Source: Parapontixanthobacter aurantiacus (lineage in GTDB: Bacteria; Pseudomonadota; Alphaproteobacteria; Sphingomonadales; Sphingomonadaceae). Taken from it: 64,000 bases of DNA. Shown here in pieces: positions 8,341 through 16,999 of this stretch (its first letter is position 1; the number at the start of each line of letters is the position of its first letter). The DNA lies in contig NZ_WTYW01000001.1 in the NCBI RefSeq assembly GCF_009827635.1, positions 452,001 through 516,000 of the forward strand. Direction: 5' to 3'. Below the pieces are notes generated by a model. That model was not told where the DNA came from, searched no databases, and saw only the letters and a program-made list of their open reading frames with translations. Position numbers and translations under genes: made by a program.

Positions 8341-9450
8341 ATGAGCCAGGACGAGAAGACTTCAAGCAAGCGCGCGGTGATGGAAACCAAGTCGGTGGCA
8401 GAAGCCATCGAGTGGCAGGCCGACCACGCGGAGAAGAACGGTGCGCCCAACACGGCGCGCGTCATTCGCGCGCAACTGGCGCTCATCGCGCGCGAGGAAA
8501 CGGCAACCGCCCGACGGCTTGCCAATTGGCACGGCCTGATGCTCGAGGATGCCGTGCCGCTGCGCGTCGCGGGCGGTTTTCACAACCTCCTGCTGACCGG
8601 AACCGATCGTGCGCTGGAGCCGGTCTATGCCGGGCTGACGAACGATCAGGGACAAGTGGACGAGATCGTGTGCGACCTGGCCCGAACCTACGACACGCTG
8701 CTTCTGCCCTGGCTCGATACGCCGCCGCAGACCAACGAAGCGGGTAGGTCGGCTGCGATCATGGCCGGGCTTGCATGGCTGGCTGACCGGATAGACATGC
8801 CGTTTCGCCTTTACGAACTGGGCGCGAGTGCAGGCATCAACACGATGATGCACCGCTTCCGCTTCGATCTCGGCGGCATCCGTTTCGGAGCGAACGCCTC
8901 GCCCCTCAAGATAGAGCCGGAATGGCGGGGCGCGCCGCCCCCTGTCAGCGATGTGCGGATCGAATCCGTCTTCGGCTGCGACTTGAAGCCGATCGACCTG
9001 ACGAACGAGGCCGAGGCACTTCGCCTCAAGAGCTATGTCTGGCCGGAAGCGGTCGAGCGCATGGCGCGGATCGACGCCGCTATCGCACTCGCCCGCGAGG
9101 AACCGCCGCTCGTCGCGCGGCAGGGTGCAGGTCAATTCGTCGCGGAACTGCTGCAGGAGGAGCAAGACGCAGGCATCTGCCGGACGATCTTCCATTCGAT
9201 CCTGTGGCAATATCTGCCCGAGGCGGAACGCTCTCGCATTTCATCGGCGATGGAAGAGGCAGGTGCGCAGGCCACGCGCGAGAAGCCGCTTGCATGGCTG
9301 GCGCTGGAGACGAACCGTGCGACCTTCGCCCATGAACTGACCTTGCGTTATTGGGATGCGGCGGAAAAAGCCGGCGAGGGCGACGGGACGCCGCATCTGC
9401 TGGCGACCGCTCATCCGCACGGCGCATGGGTCGAATGGCGTGGCACCTAG
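8341..9450 (+). CDS. DUF2332 family protein
   Basis: This 369-residue soluble protein matches DUF2332, a family of unknown function common in actinobacteria and alphaproteobacteria. Characteristic blocks are [35 protein letters not shown] (a glycine-rich turn reminiscent of SAM- or nucleotide-binding loops) and, near the end, [14 protein letters not shown]. The ATG at 8341 has GAGGA six bases upstream; an in-frame ATG at 8311 is possible. The gene is divergent from hisG, with 75 bases between, and its stop overlaps that of the converging hydrolase (CTAG). I infer nothing about its reaction; the ELGASAG motif hints at a methyltransferase-like fold. Confidence 0.85.
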   Translation: MSQDEKTSSKRAVMETKSVAEAIEWQADHAEKNGAPNTARVIRAQLALIAREETATARRLANWHGLMLEDAVPLRVAGGFHNLLLTGTDRALEPVYAGLTNDQGQVDEIVCDLARTYDTLLLPWLDTPPQTNEAGRSAAIMAGLAWLADRIDMPFRLYELGASAGINTMMHRFRFDLGGIRFGANASPLKIEPEWRGAPPPVSDVRIESVFGCDLKPIDLTNEAEALRLKSYVWPEAVERMARIDAAIALAREEPPLVARQGAGQFVAELLQEEQDAGICRTIFHSILWQYLPEAERSRISSAMEEAGAQATREKPLAWLALETNRATFAHELTLRYWDAAEKAGEGDGTPHLLATAHPHGAWVEWRGT

Positions 9451-10361
9451 CCGGTACGTTCGAGGAAACTGTCCATCGCGGCATTGACCTTGTCCGGGGC
9501 TTCCCACGGTACGAAATGCCCGCAACCGCTGACTTCCTTCACCGTCAGGTCGGCTATTTCCTCGTCCAGTCCCTCGAGATTTGCGGGCGGCAGGGCAAGA
9601 TCGTCCATTGCCCAGATTACTAGCGTGGGCATCGTCAGGGTGGGTAGCGGCGGGGGCATGTAGCCCTCTGGAAGTTCATAGGCTGCATCGAGCGGCGGCA
9701 CGTCGATCGGCGAGGCGCGGTACCAGTTAAGCATTCCGAAGGCTGCGTCGCGATCCTGCCATTCCGCCATCAGGGCATCGCGTTCCTCCGCTTCCATGGC
9801 ACTCGGGCGGTCCCACTTGACTGCTTTCTGAAGGATGCCGACGAGGCCATGCTCCTTCACCAGCGCGTCATTCGCCGGATCGCGGAATTCGCGCATGTAC
9901 TGGCTCGCCTCGCGCTGCTGGCGGTTCGTGTAAAGCAGTTTCTGGAAGACGACCGGGTGGGGCGCGTTGGCGATAATGCAGCGCTCGACCCGTCCGCTCG
10001 CCTGCCCGGCATAGGCGACCGCCCAGGCGATCGCGCCACCCCAGTCGTGGCCGACAATGGTGAACTTCGCGATGCCTAGCGCATCGGCAAGCTGGAAGAT
10101 GTCGCCGATGAGCTTGTCGACCGTATAGGCTGCGACGTCCTGCGGCTTCGACGAGTTGCGATAGCCACGCTGGTCGGGCGCAATGCAGCGATAGCGATCC
10201 CGGAAATGCGCGATCTGATGACGCCATGTGCGGTGGCTTTCGGGAAAGCCGTGAAGGAAGATAAGGACGGGTGCTTCACCATCCGTTCCTTCGGGATTGC
10301 CGGTATCGACGGTATCGAGTTCGATGCCGCTCGGCAGGGTGATGCGGGTCTGTTCCATCAT
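9447..10361 (-). CDS. Alpha/beta hydrolase, epoxide-hydrolase/dehalogenase type
   Basis: The 304-residue enzyme has the classic order of motifs: oxyanion HGFPES (residues 37-42), DQRGYRNSSKP, the nucleophile elbow GHDWGG with Asp106 as nucleophile, an acid in WAMDDLALP and the general base in GCGHFVPWE. An Asp nucleophile plus HGFPES points to epoxide hydrolases or haloalkane dehalogenases rather than esterases. The start codon overlaps the stop of the upstream SDR (ATGA), so it is last in a bolA-GST-pirin-SDR-hydrolase run. Substrate is unknown; a role in detoxifying electrophiles would fit the GST neighbour. Confidence 0.9.
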   Translation of the reverse strand: MMEQTRITLPSGIELDTVDTGNPEGTDGEAPVLIFLHGFPESHRTWRHQIAHFRDRYRCIAPDQRGYRNSSKPQDVAAYTVDKLIGDIFQLADALGIAKFTIVGHDWGGAIAWAVAYAGQASGRVERCIIANAPHPVVFQKLLYTNRQQREASQYMREFRDPANDALVKEHGLVGILQKAVKWDRPSAMEAEERDALMAEWQDRDAAFGMLNWYRASPIDVPPLDAAYELPEGYMPPPLPTLTMPTLVIWAMDDLALPPANLEGLDEEIADLTVKEVSGCGHFVPWEAPDKVNAAMDSFLERTG

Positions 10362-11185
10362 GTATCGCTCCGCTGCATTTTCTCGACATAGCCGTTCTCG
10401 ACCATCCGGGCGACCTGATCGAGAAGCTGGTCCGGGGTGCGCCGTGCTTCTGCCATCGCCTGTTCCATGCCGCGCGCCACGACGATCTCACGCTGATTGA
10501 GAGCAACCGCGTCGATGATCGCTGTGGCCGCCTCGTCCGCCGGTATCCCCTCGTCGATCGCCTTGTCGCTGCGTCCTCGTGCCGAACCGTCGGCTTCCAG
10601 TGCATTGCGCGAGACATTCGTCGCAACCGAACCGGGCGTCACGACATGGACGTCGATCCCGCTCATGACGAGTTCGGCGCGCAGGGCATCGGCATAGCCG
10701 ATAAGTCCGTGTTTGGCCGCGCAATAGGCGGTCCGCATCGGCACGCCGACCTTGCCCGCAACCGAGGAGATGAAGACGAACCGCCCCGATCCACGCCCGA
10801 CCATATGCGGCAGCAGCGCCTGTGTCGCGGCGATTTGGGCGGTGAGGTCGATGTCGATAATCTCTCGATAGACCGCCATGTTGGTATCGACGGCGAGGCT
10901 GCGTTGCGAAACGCCGGCATTGGCGACGAACACATCGACGCCGCCTTCCTTCCATGCGGTAGCCTTTTCCGTAGCCTCACGCATCGCTGCTTCGTCACGT
11001 ACGTCGAAAGGCAGGACGAGCGTCTCGCATTCCAGACCATCAGCCACTTGCGACAAGCGAGCCTCGTCGCGGCCCGACAGGACGAGCGAGGCTCCGCGTT
11101 GCGCCCATTCGCGGGCGAGTGCCGCGCCGATGCCGGAGGATGCGCCCGTTATCCAGACCGTCTTGCCGTCGAAATCCAGTGCCAT
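10358..11185 (-). CDS. Short-chain dehydrogenase/reductase
   Basis: This 275-residue SDR shows the nucleotide motif GASSGIG (about residues 14-20), the NAG motif in VANAGVS, the catalytic Ser in FISSVAGKVG and the YCAAKHG active-site Tyr-x-x-x-Lys, followed by TPGSVATN. Arg at the end of beta-2 (SGRDEARL) favours NADP. The ATG at 11185 has AGGA in its leader; a longer upstream extension is not SDR-like. Both ends are close to neighbours: 46 bases to the pirin gene and an ATGA overlap with the hydrolase. The substrate cannot be told. Confidence 0.92.
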   Translation of the reverse strand: MALDFDGKTVWITGASSGIGAALAREWAQRGASLVLSGRDEARLSQVADGLECETLVLPFDVRDEAAMREATEKATAWKEGGVDVFVANAGVSQRSLAVDTNMAVYREIIDIDLTAQIAATQALLPHMVGRGSGRFVFISSVAGKVGVPMRTAYCAAKHGLIGYADALRAELVMSGIDVHVVTPGSVATNVSRNALEADGSARGRSDKAIDEGIPADEAATAIIDAVALNQREIVVARGMEQAMAEARRTPDQLLDQVARMVENGYVEKMQRSDT

Positions 11186-11231
11186 CGTCCTCGTGCTTCC
11201 TTTCCCGGTTGCGACTGCGCAACCGCTATCG

Positions 11232-12128
11232 TCAGGGGTAGCTGACCGTCTTGGGTTCGCCATCGGGTAGCGGAATATGTTCCTCGCTGTCACCCGGCAC
11301 GTTGGCGAAGCGGCCAGCGCGCCAGTCCTCTTTCGCCTGCTCGATCCGCTCCCGCTCGCTGCTGACGAAATTCCACCAGACATGGCGCTTCGTCGCGAAT
11401 GCTTCGCCGCCCAGCAGGATGACGCGCCCGCCCGATTGCGAGGAAAGGGTCATTTCCTCTCCTGGCTTCAGGACAGCCAAATCGTAGAGGTTGAGGGCTC
11501 GGCCAGCGATGCTCGCTTCGCCGCCCACGAGCATTACAGCGCGTTCGTCGGCCAAAGCGGCAACCGGCAGGCGGCCGCCAGGTTGCAACACGATCTCCGC
11601 ATAGATCGTGTCGGCATAGGTCTGTGTCGGTGCGCGTTCGCCCCATAACTCACCCATGATGACCGTCGCTTTAGCCTTGCCGTCCTCGATGACGGGAAGG
11701 TCGTCGATCGCCTCGAACGCCGGAGCAATCTCTTCCCGTCCGTCGGGCAGCGCAAGCCAGGTTTGCATTCCATAGAGTTTCGGTCCTTCGCGGCGTTCCG
11801 CCTGCGGACTGCGCTCCGAATGCACGATGCCCGTTCCCGCCGTCATCAGATTGACCGTGCCGGGACGAATGGTCGAAAAGGTGCCGAGACTGTCACGATG
11901 CTCGATCGCACCTGTGAATAGCCAGGTCACGGTGGCGAGATTGATGTGCGGGTGAGGGCGCACGTCCATGCCGCCGCCGATGTCGAGCTGGGCCGGGCCG
12001 AACTGATCGACGAAGATGAAGGGTCCGACCATCGTTCGCGCCTTGGACGGAAGGGCGCGATGCACCTCGAATTGGCCGAGATCGTGCGTAATCGGCTCGA
12101 CGACGATTTCGAAAGGATCGCCGGTCAT
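11232..12128 (-). CDS. Pirin family protein
   Basis: The 298-residue protein is a bicupin of the pirin family. The N-terminal cupin carries the metal-site signature RPHPHINLATVTWLF followed by EHRDSLG and MTAGTGIVHSE, giving the His and Glu ligands for iron. Bacterial pirins act as quercetin-2,3-dioxygenase-like enzymes or as metabolic regulators, and which applies here is not visible. The ATG overlaps the GST stop (ATGA), which sets the start at 12128. It is in the same direction as the GST, SDR and hydrolase genes, an arrangement that suggests handling of reactive or aromatic compounds. Confidence 0.93.
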   Translation of the reverse strand: MTGDPFEIVVEPITHDLGQFEVHRALPSKARTMVGPFIFVDQFGPAQLDIGGGMDVRPHPHINLATVTWLFTGAIEHRDSLGTFSTIRPGTVNLMTAGTGIVHSERSPQAERREGPKLYGMQTWLALPDGREEIAPAFEAIDDLPVIEDGKAKATVIMGELWGERAPTQTYADTIYAEIVLQPGGRLPVAALADERAVMLVGGEASIAGRALNLYDLAVLKPGEEMTLSSQSGGRVILLGGEAFATKRHVWWNFVSSERERIEQAKEDWRAGRFANVPGDSEEHIPLPDGEPKTVSYP

Positions 12129-12841
12129 GCCGCGTCCAGTTCCGGATAGTGGCGAAAGATGCCGTCCTCGTTGAAGGGGATGCGGTCCTCGGAAGCGACG
12201 TAAGCTGCCAGACCGTCGATCAGGGCAACCGCATCGCGGCAAGCGAATATCATTGGGTAATCGTCCTTTATCGCCGCCATGCGCCTCGGAAAGGCGTATT
12301 CCAGTCCTTCGACCAGCTGGAACAGCGAGGTGTCGAAATGACTCCAGGTAGAGCCGAGGCTGAACGGGCCGCCATCCTTCACTCCGAGAGCCTGTTCGAA
12401 ATGGTCGAAATATTTCGGAATGCGCTCTTCGCGAAACTTCTCAGCCGCCTGTTCGGCGGCATCCTTCTGGTCGTCGTAGTAGAGACTCGAAGCGACGGGG
12501 TGATGGACGCTGTGCACTTCTTCGACGATGTCGGTGATGTCGAGCTGTAGCTGGATGAGGTGCAGCTTGTCGGCTTCATCCGCGGCGCCGATGTCATGTT
12601 TCTCGCTTAACCACGTCACGATATGCGCGACCTGCGCGATGGCGAAATCTCCGTCCACCAGATAGGGTGGGGCGTAAGGTGCAAACCCCTTTTCCTTGCG
12701 CTCATCCATGTCGTCGAGCAATGCTTCGGCGTCCTTCTCGCGCGCACAGTCTCGCCATTCGATCCCGGCAGCCGCCATGAACAGCCTGACGAATTCGCCG
12801 CGCCCCTGAATGGACGGCCAGTACCACAGATCGTAACTCAT
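12125..12841 (-). CDS. Glutathione S-transferase
   Basis: This 238-residue protein has an N-terminal thioredoxin-like domain (YDLWYWPSIQGRGEFVRLF, about residues 3-21) and an all-helical C-terminal domain. The SIQGRGEFVRL stretch resembles the G-site of alpha/mu/sigma-like GSTs; the conserved cis-proline is in APPYLVDGD and is followed by an Ala-Gln pair where the usual Glu/Ser-Ser glutathione contacts occur. A Tyr near the N terminus could be the catalytic residue. Start and stop overlap bolA and pirin respectively by ATGA, so it is embedded in the operon. It is a cytosolic detoxification enzyme by family. Confidence 0.9.
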   Translation of the reverse strand: MSYDLWYWPSIQGRGEFVRLFMAAAGIEWRDCAREKDAEALLDDMDERKEKGFAPYAPPYLVDGDFAIAQVAHIVTWLSEKHDIGAADEADKLHLIQLQLDITDIVEEVHSVHHPVASSLYYDDQKDAAEQAAEKFREERIPKYFDHFEQALGVKDGGPFSLGSTWSHFDTSLFQLVEGLEYAFPRRMAAIKDDYPMIFACRDAVALIDGLAAYVASEDRIPFNEDGIFRHYPELDAA

Positions 12842-13140
12842 TGTCCCGTCCCTCCGGCGGTCACGGCGGGCGGCGCGGGAGGTTCCGCCTTGATCGCCAA
12901 TGCGTGAACCCGCTCGCCGGGAATGTCTCCGAGCGCCTGGTTCACCATCCGCTGTCGTTCGAGCCGCGACTTTCCGACGAAGGCTTCCGCCACGATCCTG
13001 ACGGTGAAATGCGATTCGCCCGATCCGTCATCGCCCGCATGGCCGTGATGCATTGCGCTGTCATTGATGACGTCGAGCTCCTGCGGATCGAATGCTTCGC
13101 GCAGCAATCGCTCCATTTCCTGTCCCACACCAGTGTTCAT
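12838..13140 (-). CDS. bolA: BolA family protein
   Basis: BolA proteins partner with monothiol glutaredoxins to handle [2Fe-2S] clusters and may bind DNA. This 100-residue protein has the BolA core: DVINDSAMHHGH (HGH with the conserved histidine), SHFTVRIVAEAF, then SRLERQRMVNQALGDI and the GERVHALAIKA strand containing the invariant His. An AAAGGAACC leader before the ATG is a good ribosome binding site. Its stop overlaps the GST start (ATGA). It is divergent from a J-domain gene across 63 bases, and bolA plus J-domain plus cobS is a recurrent alphaproteobacterial neighbourhood. Confidence 0.92.
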   Translation of the reverse strand: MNTGVGQEMERLLREAFDPQELDVINDSAMHHGHAGDDGSGESHFTVRIVAEAFVGKSRLERQRMVNQALGDIPGERVHALAIKAEPPAPPAVTAGGTGQ

Positions 13141-13203
13141 GGGTTCCTTTCCATATCGGTTTCCACTTGGAATTGCGTGCCCCTCTTCCCAAACTAAAGG
13201 CTT

Positions 13204-13797
13204 ATGCGGCGGGACAGGTTCCACGGAAGGTTCGATACGAAGGGGCAGTTGTGTCAGCATCCTTCCTGCCGGGAACCGGGAGAATTCCGCGCGCCGGGCG
13301 GCCGCGGCAACAGTTTCGACGGGCCGGGCGCATGGCGCTGGTTCTGCCTCGACCACGTGCGCGAGTTCAACGCCGGCTACGACTGGTTCGAGGGGATGAG
13401 CGCCGAGGAGATATTGTCCGCGCAATCCCCTTCGTCCGGGTGGCAGACCGAAACCCCCGCCTTCAAACCGACTGCGGGCGTCGACGGAATGCCCCGCTGG
13501 GCCGATTTCGCCGATCCGCTGGATGCGATCGGTGCGCGCGCTAGCGGGATCAGGAACCGCACGCAGCGCGAGGCGGAGATGGCGATGGACGGGCGATTCA
13601 GCCGTCAGGAAGCGCAAGCGCTCGAAACGTTAGGCCTCGGTACGGGTGCGGACCGACAACGTCTGAGGCGGCGCTATTCCGAACTCGTGCGACGCTATCA
13701 CCCCGACCGCAATGGCGGCGACCGCAGGCACGAACGGCGATTGTCGCGGGTGGTCGAAGCCTATCAGCTTCTGAGAAAGTCCAACGCTTTCAGCTAG
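13204..13797 (+). CDS. J-domain co-chaperone-like protein
   Basis: The 197-residue protein ends in a J domain with the HPD tripeptide at residues 166-168 (RRYHPDRN), which stimulates DnaK ATPase. The N-terminal half has cysteines at 17, 22 and 48 in LCQHPSC and WFCLDHVREFN, a pattern conserved in the alphaproteobacterial J proteins that usually sit between bolA and cobS. No Gly/Phe or zinc-finger domain of true DnaJ follows. Its stop overlaps the converging SRPBCC gene by four bases (CTAG). A specific client, perhaps the cobalt chelatase, is inference. Confidence 0.9.
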   Translation: MRRDRFHGRFDTKGQLCQHPSCREPGEFRAPGGRGNSFDGPGAWRWFCLDHVREFNAGYDWFEGMSAEEILSAQSPSSGWQTETPAFKPTAGVDGMPRWADFADPLDAIGARASGIRNRTQREAEMAMDGRFSRQEAQALETLGLGTGADRQRLRRRYSELVRRYHPDRNGGDRRHERRLSRVVEAYQLLRKSNAFS

Positions 13798-14240
13798 TCA
13801 GCTTCGCTTTCGCAGATGGCTTTCAGCTGCGCGGCGCAGGCTTCCCAGCCCTGCACGAAGCCCATTTCCTCATGCTTCTTGCGGTCTTCCTCCCGCCAGT
13901 GCCGAGCCTTCGCGGTATAGCGCGTGCCGTCACGTTCAGGCTCGATTTCCCAAATGCCGATCATAAAGGGACCGGTTGGCTGAAAGTCTCCTGTCACTGC
14001 GTCGGTGCTGACGATCCGCCGACCCTCGTCCCACGCAAGGTAGATACCTTCCTGCGGCATTTCTTCGCCGTTCGGACCGCGAAAAACTGTGGCATCGCGG
14101 CCTCCCGCGCGCTTTTCCTGCTTAACGACTTCGCAGCGCCAAGGAGCAGGGCAGGCCCATTCTTCTTGCCGGTTCGCCATGACGTCCCACACCTTTTCGG
14201 GCGCGGCGTCGATGAAGGTCGTCACGGATAGTTCGCGCAT
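13794..14240 (-). CDS. SRPBCC (AHSA1-type) domain protein
   Basis: This 148-residue protein has the START-like fold of the Aha1/SRPBCC family: an opening strand with the signature IDAAPEKVWDVM, a central EGIYLAWDEGRRI beta region, and a C-terminal long helix in EEMGFVQGWEACAAQLKAI, where GW is conserved. Such proteins bind hydrophobic ligands in a deep cavity. One base separates it from the VOC gene upstream, so it is the third gene of a DUF1428-VOC-SRPBCC operon divergent from the HxlR-type regulator. Members are often stress- or ligand-responsive, and the ligand here is unknown. Confidence 0.9.
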   Translation of the reverse strand: MRELSVTTFIDAAPEKVWDVMANRQEEWACPAPWRCEVVKQEKRAGGRDATVFRGPNGEEMPQEGIYLAWDEGRRIVSTDAVTGDFQPTGPFMIGIWEIEPERDGTRYTAKARHWREEDRKKHEEMGFVQGWEACAAQLKAICESEAD

Positions 14241-14241
14241 C

Positions 14242-15039
14242 TCAATCTGCCTTCTTACCGACGAGGCCGAGCGCGGCACCGTCCGGGTCAAATCCAACGA
14301 GAATGTGATCGCCGCCCGGAACTTCGTGCGGTCCCAATTCCACCTTGCCTCCGTTCGCCTCGACCGCGCCCTTTGCCGCATCGATATCGGCGACGCGGAA
14401 ATAAGGCAGCCACTGGCTTGGCATACTCTCGGGCTTCATCGAGGAAATCGCGCCGAGCGGCACGTCGCCAATGTTTACGAACTTGTACGTATGGCCGTCG
14501 GGCATCGGCATCTCGCCAGTGACCTCCCAGCTAAACAGCTGCGAATAGAACGCTTCCTGCTCGTCGGCGTTCTGCGTGTTGAGCTCGTTCCATGCGCAGT
14601 ATCCAACCGTTTCCGGACCGAATACGGAGCTTTCACCTTCCGGCTCGCTGCCTTCGGGCGGGGTCGGGGTCATGACGTAGAAAAGCGTACCTTGCGGATC
14701 GGTTAGCATCGCCATTTGGCCTACGTTTTCCATCGTTACCGGCTGCATCTGGATGGTTGCGCCCAGTTGCTGAGCCATTGCGCAGGCTTCGTCGGTATCG
14801 TCGACGTTGAAATAGATGAGCCAGGAAGGCCGCGCGCCATGTTCGCGCATATCCTCCGACATTGTGAGCACACCTCCGGCCTGGCTGCCGTCCGCCCGGT
14901 CGATCATTCCGTATCGCGCTCCGTTGGGAAGACGATCGCCGCTGGTCGCAACGCTCCAACCGAGGACTTCGCTGTAGAAAGGGGCAACCTTTGCAGCGTC
15001 GGTGGTCATAAGCTCATACCAGAGTGGAATACCGGCCAT
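14242..15039 (-). CDS. VOC family protein with two glyoxalase-like domains
   Basis: The 265-residue protein consists of two vicinal-oxygen-chelate modules: residues about 3-120 (WYELMTTDAAKVAPFYSEVL to DPQGTLFYVMTP) and about 145-262 (WNELNTQNADEQEAFYSQLF to DPDGAALGLVG). Each shows the FYSEVLGW-type helix and the terminal DPxG strand. The classical metal-binding His/Glu residues are largely absent, as in the hydroxylase-like, cofactor-free group of this family. The start overlaps the DUF1428 stop (TGATG). Family call is firm, and function is unknown. Confidence 0.92.
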   Translation of the reverse strand: MAGIPLWYELMTTDAAKVAPFYSEVLGWSVATSGDRLPNGARYGMIDRADGSQAGGVLTMSEDMREHGARPSWLIYFNVDDTDEACAMAQQLGATIQMQPVTMENVGQMAMLTDPQGTLFYVMTPTPPEGSEPEGESSVFGPETVGYCAWNELNTQNADEQEAFYSQLFSWEVTGEMPMPDGHTYKFVNIGDVPLGAISSMKPESMPSQWLPYFRVADIDAAKGAVEANGGKVELGPHEVPGGDHILVGFDPDGAALGLVGKKAD

Positions 15040-15398
15040 CAGTCGTTCCTGCCCATTGTGAAGATCGGAGCGAAACCGCCCCACATCATGCGCTTGCCGT
15101 CGAACGGCATTTCGCTCATTTCGGCCCAGAAGGGATCGCTTTCCATCTTCGGGCCTGCGGCCTCGCAGGTTTCGCGGTCTGGCCAGATCATCCACGAGAA
15201 CACGATCTTTTCGCCCGGTTCGGCCTTGGTCGCCATGCGAAAGTCGGTGACCTTGCCGTCGGTCACGTTCTCTTCCCAAGTTTCGACTATTTCGGTGACG
15301 CCATATTCGCGGAACTTGTCGGCGGCTTTCTCCGCGAGCGCACGATAAGCCTCTTTCTTCTCCTGCGGCACGGCAATCAGAAATCCCTGAACGTACAT
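15039..15398 (-). CDS. DUF1428 family protein
   Basis: At 119 residues this matches DUF1428 (YbaA-like), small alpha/beta proteins with a ferredoxin-like, dimeric barrel appearance. Recognisable stretches are YVQGFLIAVP, the central FREYGVTEIVETW and KIVFSWMIWPDRETC, followed by MPFDGKRMMWGGF near the end. It is the first gene of a three-gene operon and is transcribed divergently from the HxlR regulator across 66 bases. DUF1428 genes frequently neighbour HxlR/ArsR regulators and SRPBCC proteins, but no reaction has been shown that I know of. Confidence 0.9.
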   Translation of the reverse strand: MYVQGFLIAVPQEKKEAYRALAEKAADKFREYGVTEIVETWEENVTDGKVTDFRMATKAEPGEKIVFSWMIWPDRETCEAAGPKMESDPFWAEMSEMPFDGKRMMWGGFAPIFTMGRND

Positions 15399-15464
15399 CT
15401 CGATCTCCTCGAGCAGCGAATCGCTACTTGCATTGGATGCGCCTGTTACTTACATAAATCAACA
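15399..15464. promoter_or_regulatory. Divergent control region between DUF1428 operon and HxlR-type regulator
   Basis: The 66 bases between the two starts must contain both promoters and probably the operator. It is AT-rich next to the regulator start, with TGTTACTTACATAAATCAACA at about 15444-15464, whose ends TGTT and AACA are inverted. The symmetry is weak, so I give this only as a likely operator location based on the divergent layout typical of HxlR-type regulators. Confidence 0.35.
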
Positions 15465-16157
15465 ATGAAGTTACAAAAAGAAACTAACGCAGATAAGGCG
15501 ACGCATGGGCGCTGGTACGACGACGCCTGCGGAACCGCTTTCGGACTGGAACTGCTCGGGGAGCGCTGGTCGCTTCTGATCGTAAGGGAACTGATGCTCG
15601 GACCGCGCCGGTTTTCCGATCTGCGCAGCGCACTGCCCGGGATTAGCGCGAAGGTTCTGACGGAACGTCTCGCTACTCTGGAAAGCGCGGGTGTCCTGCA
15701 ACGTGCCCATCTCACCGACCCGGTTCCGGCGAAGCTCTACGAATTGACCGAATGGGGTCATGCCGCTGAGCCGGTCATTCAGGAGCTTGGTCGCTGGGCA
15801 GCACGATCGACCATGCACAATCCGACGCTACCGCTATCTCCCGCGGCGTTCATGATGTCGCTTCGCACGATGGTCGACCGGCAGAAACTTGAAAAATTGT
15901 CCGGATCGGTTGGCTTCGAGATCGGCCAAGCGAGCTTCGTCGCGAGGCTGGAAGGCGACTTGCCCATCCGCCGTGGTGCGACCCGCAAATGCGATACGAT
16001 TTTCCGCGCCCCGGCGGCCTCTCCGCTTGCTGGCATGTTTTACCGCGATCTCCCGCTCGATACGGCCGAAGCCGAGCTCAGTGTCGCTGTCGAAGGGGAT
16101 CGCGAACTCGCGGGGCGCTTTACCGCTCTGTTCTCATTGCCCCCGAAGATCGCCTAG
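15465..16157 (+). CDS. HxlR-type transcriptional regulator with C-terminal SCP2-like domain
   Basis: The N-terminal winged helix (about residues 17-115) is HxlR-type: GLELLGERWSLLIVRELMLGPRRFSDLRSALPGISAKVLTERL spans the recognition helix, and LTEWGHAAEPVI the wing. At 230 residues it is about twice the length of ordinary HxlR proteins. The C-terminal part (about 130-225) looks like an SCP2-type sterol-carrier or dimerisation domain, with a strand-rich FVARLEGDLPIRRG, then the LSVAVEGDRELAGRFTALF helix. This suggests a one-component sensor binding a hydrophobic ligand. It is divergent from the DUF1428-VOC-SRPBCC operon, its probable target. The HxlR call is firm; the SCP2 call is by pattern only. 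Confidence 0.82.
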   Translation: MKLQKETNADKATHGRWYDDACGTAFGLELLGERWSLLIVRELMLGPRRFSDLRSALPGISAKVLTERLATLESAGVLQRAHLTDPVPAKLYELTEWGHAAEPVIQELGRWAARSTMHNPTLPLSPAAFMMSLRTMVDRQKLEKLSGSVGFEIGQASFVARLEGDLPIRRGATRKCDTIFRAPAASPLAGMFYRDLPLDTAEAELSVAVEGDRELAGRFTALFSLPPKIA

Positions 16158-16999
16158 GTCTGCTGGAAGGCCCAGCGCAGCGTCTTACCCATGCCCCATG
16201 TCGCAGCGCGGGCGGGAATTGCGGCCAAGCCGGGTCGATCGAGCCCGAGCAATGCCCTTGCGTAAGGGGGCAGCATCGCGACCGCTTCGGTCCCCAGCAA
16301 TTGCTGTAGGGCGGGCGGGGCGCCTTCCGGTCGCTCCTCCAGCACCAGTCGCGCCACTTCCCGTGCCTCCGGCGAGCCTGACAGTTCCTTGCGGAACTCG
16401 CGCATCAGCGCATCCCCCTCCGACCGCGTGACGGGCGCGGGATCGGCATCGAGAGCGCGGGCGATGACGGCGAACTGGCGATAATAGGTGTCCTGCTCGG
16501 CCATCGGCATATCCGGTCTGACGTAGCGCAGATAGGCGGCGAGAAAACTCTGCGCTTCGGCAACGTGAACATAAGCGAGCGTGCGGGGGTTGCGGGCGGA
16601 ATAGGGGGTTCCATCGGGCAGCGTTCCCTTGACCTGCTCGTGGATCCGGTTGACCCTGTCGATCGCCGCGAGAGCGTCGTCCCGATGGCCGTAGGTCGTC
16701 ACCGCGATGAACCGGGCCGTGCGGCGCAGACGTCCGTGCATGTCGGCGCGAAAGTTGGAGTGATCGAGAACGCCTTGCAGAGCGTGGGGATGAAGCATCT
16801 GCAGCAGAAGCGAGCGAATGCCGCCGACCATCATCGCGACGATGTCGGCATGGACCATGCGGATCGGACTGTCCTTCTCGAACACAGCCTCGTCCGAGGG
16901 CGGCACGGGCTTTTGTCCTTGCGAACTATCGTTGAAAATCCCCCGCACGCCTTCGACGACGCGCTTTCTGATAAAGTCCGATGGTCTTGGGGCAGGCAT
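16154..16999 (-). CDS. Oxygenase MpaB / DUF2236 family protein
   Basis: The 281-residue protein belongs to the DUF2236 family, related to the heme-b latex-clearing (rubber) oxygenase Lcp and fungal MpaB. The family core is visible: FEKDSPIRMVHADIVAMMVGGIRSLLLQMLHPHALQGVLDHSNF with the conserved HP and His, ARFIAVTTYGHRDDA, and RTLAYVHVAEAQSFL in which the conserved His may bind heme. It is predicted to be helical. Stop codons of this gene and the HxlR-type gene overlap (CTAG). It faces away from cobS across 137 bases. Substrate unknown. Confidence 0.88.
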   Translation of the reverse strand: MPAPRPSDFIRKRVVEGVRGIFNDSSQGQKPVPPSDEAVFEKDSPIRMVHADIVAMMVGGIRSLLLQMLHPHALQGVLDHSNFRADMHGRLRRTARFIAVTTYGHRDDALAAIDRVNRIHEQVKGTLPDGTPYSARNPRTLAYVHVAEAQSFLAAYLRYVRPDMPMAEQDTYYRQFAVIARALDADPAPVTRSEGDALMREFRKELSGSPEAREVARLVLEERPEGAPPALQQLLGTEAVAMLPPYARALLGLDRPGLAAIPARAATWGMGKTLRWAFQQT

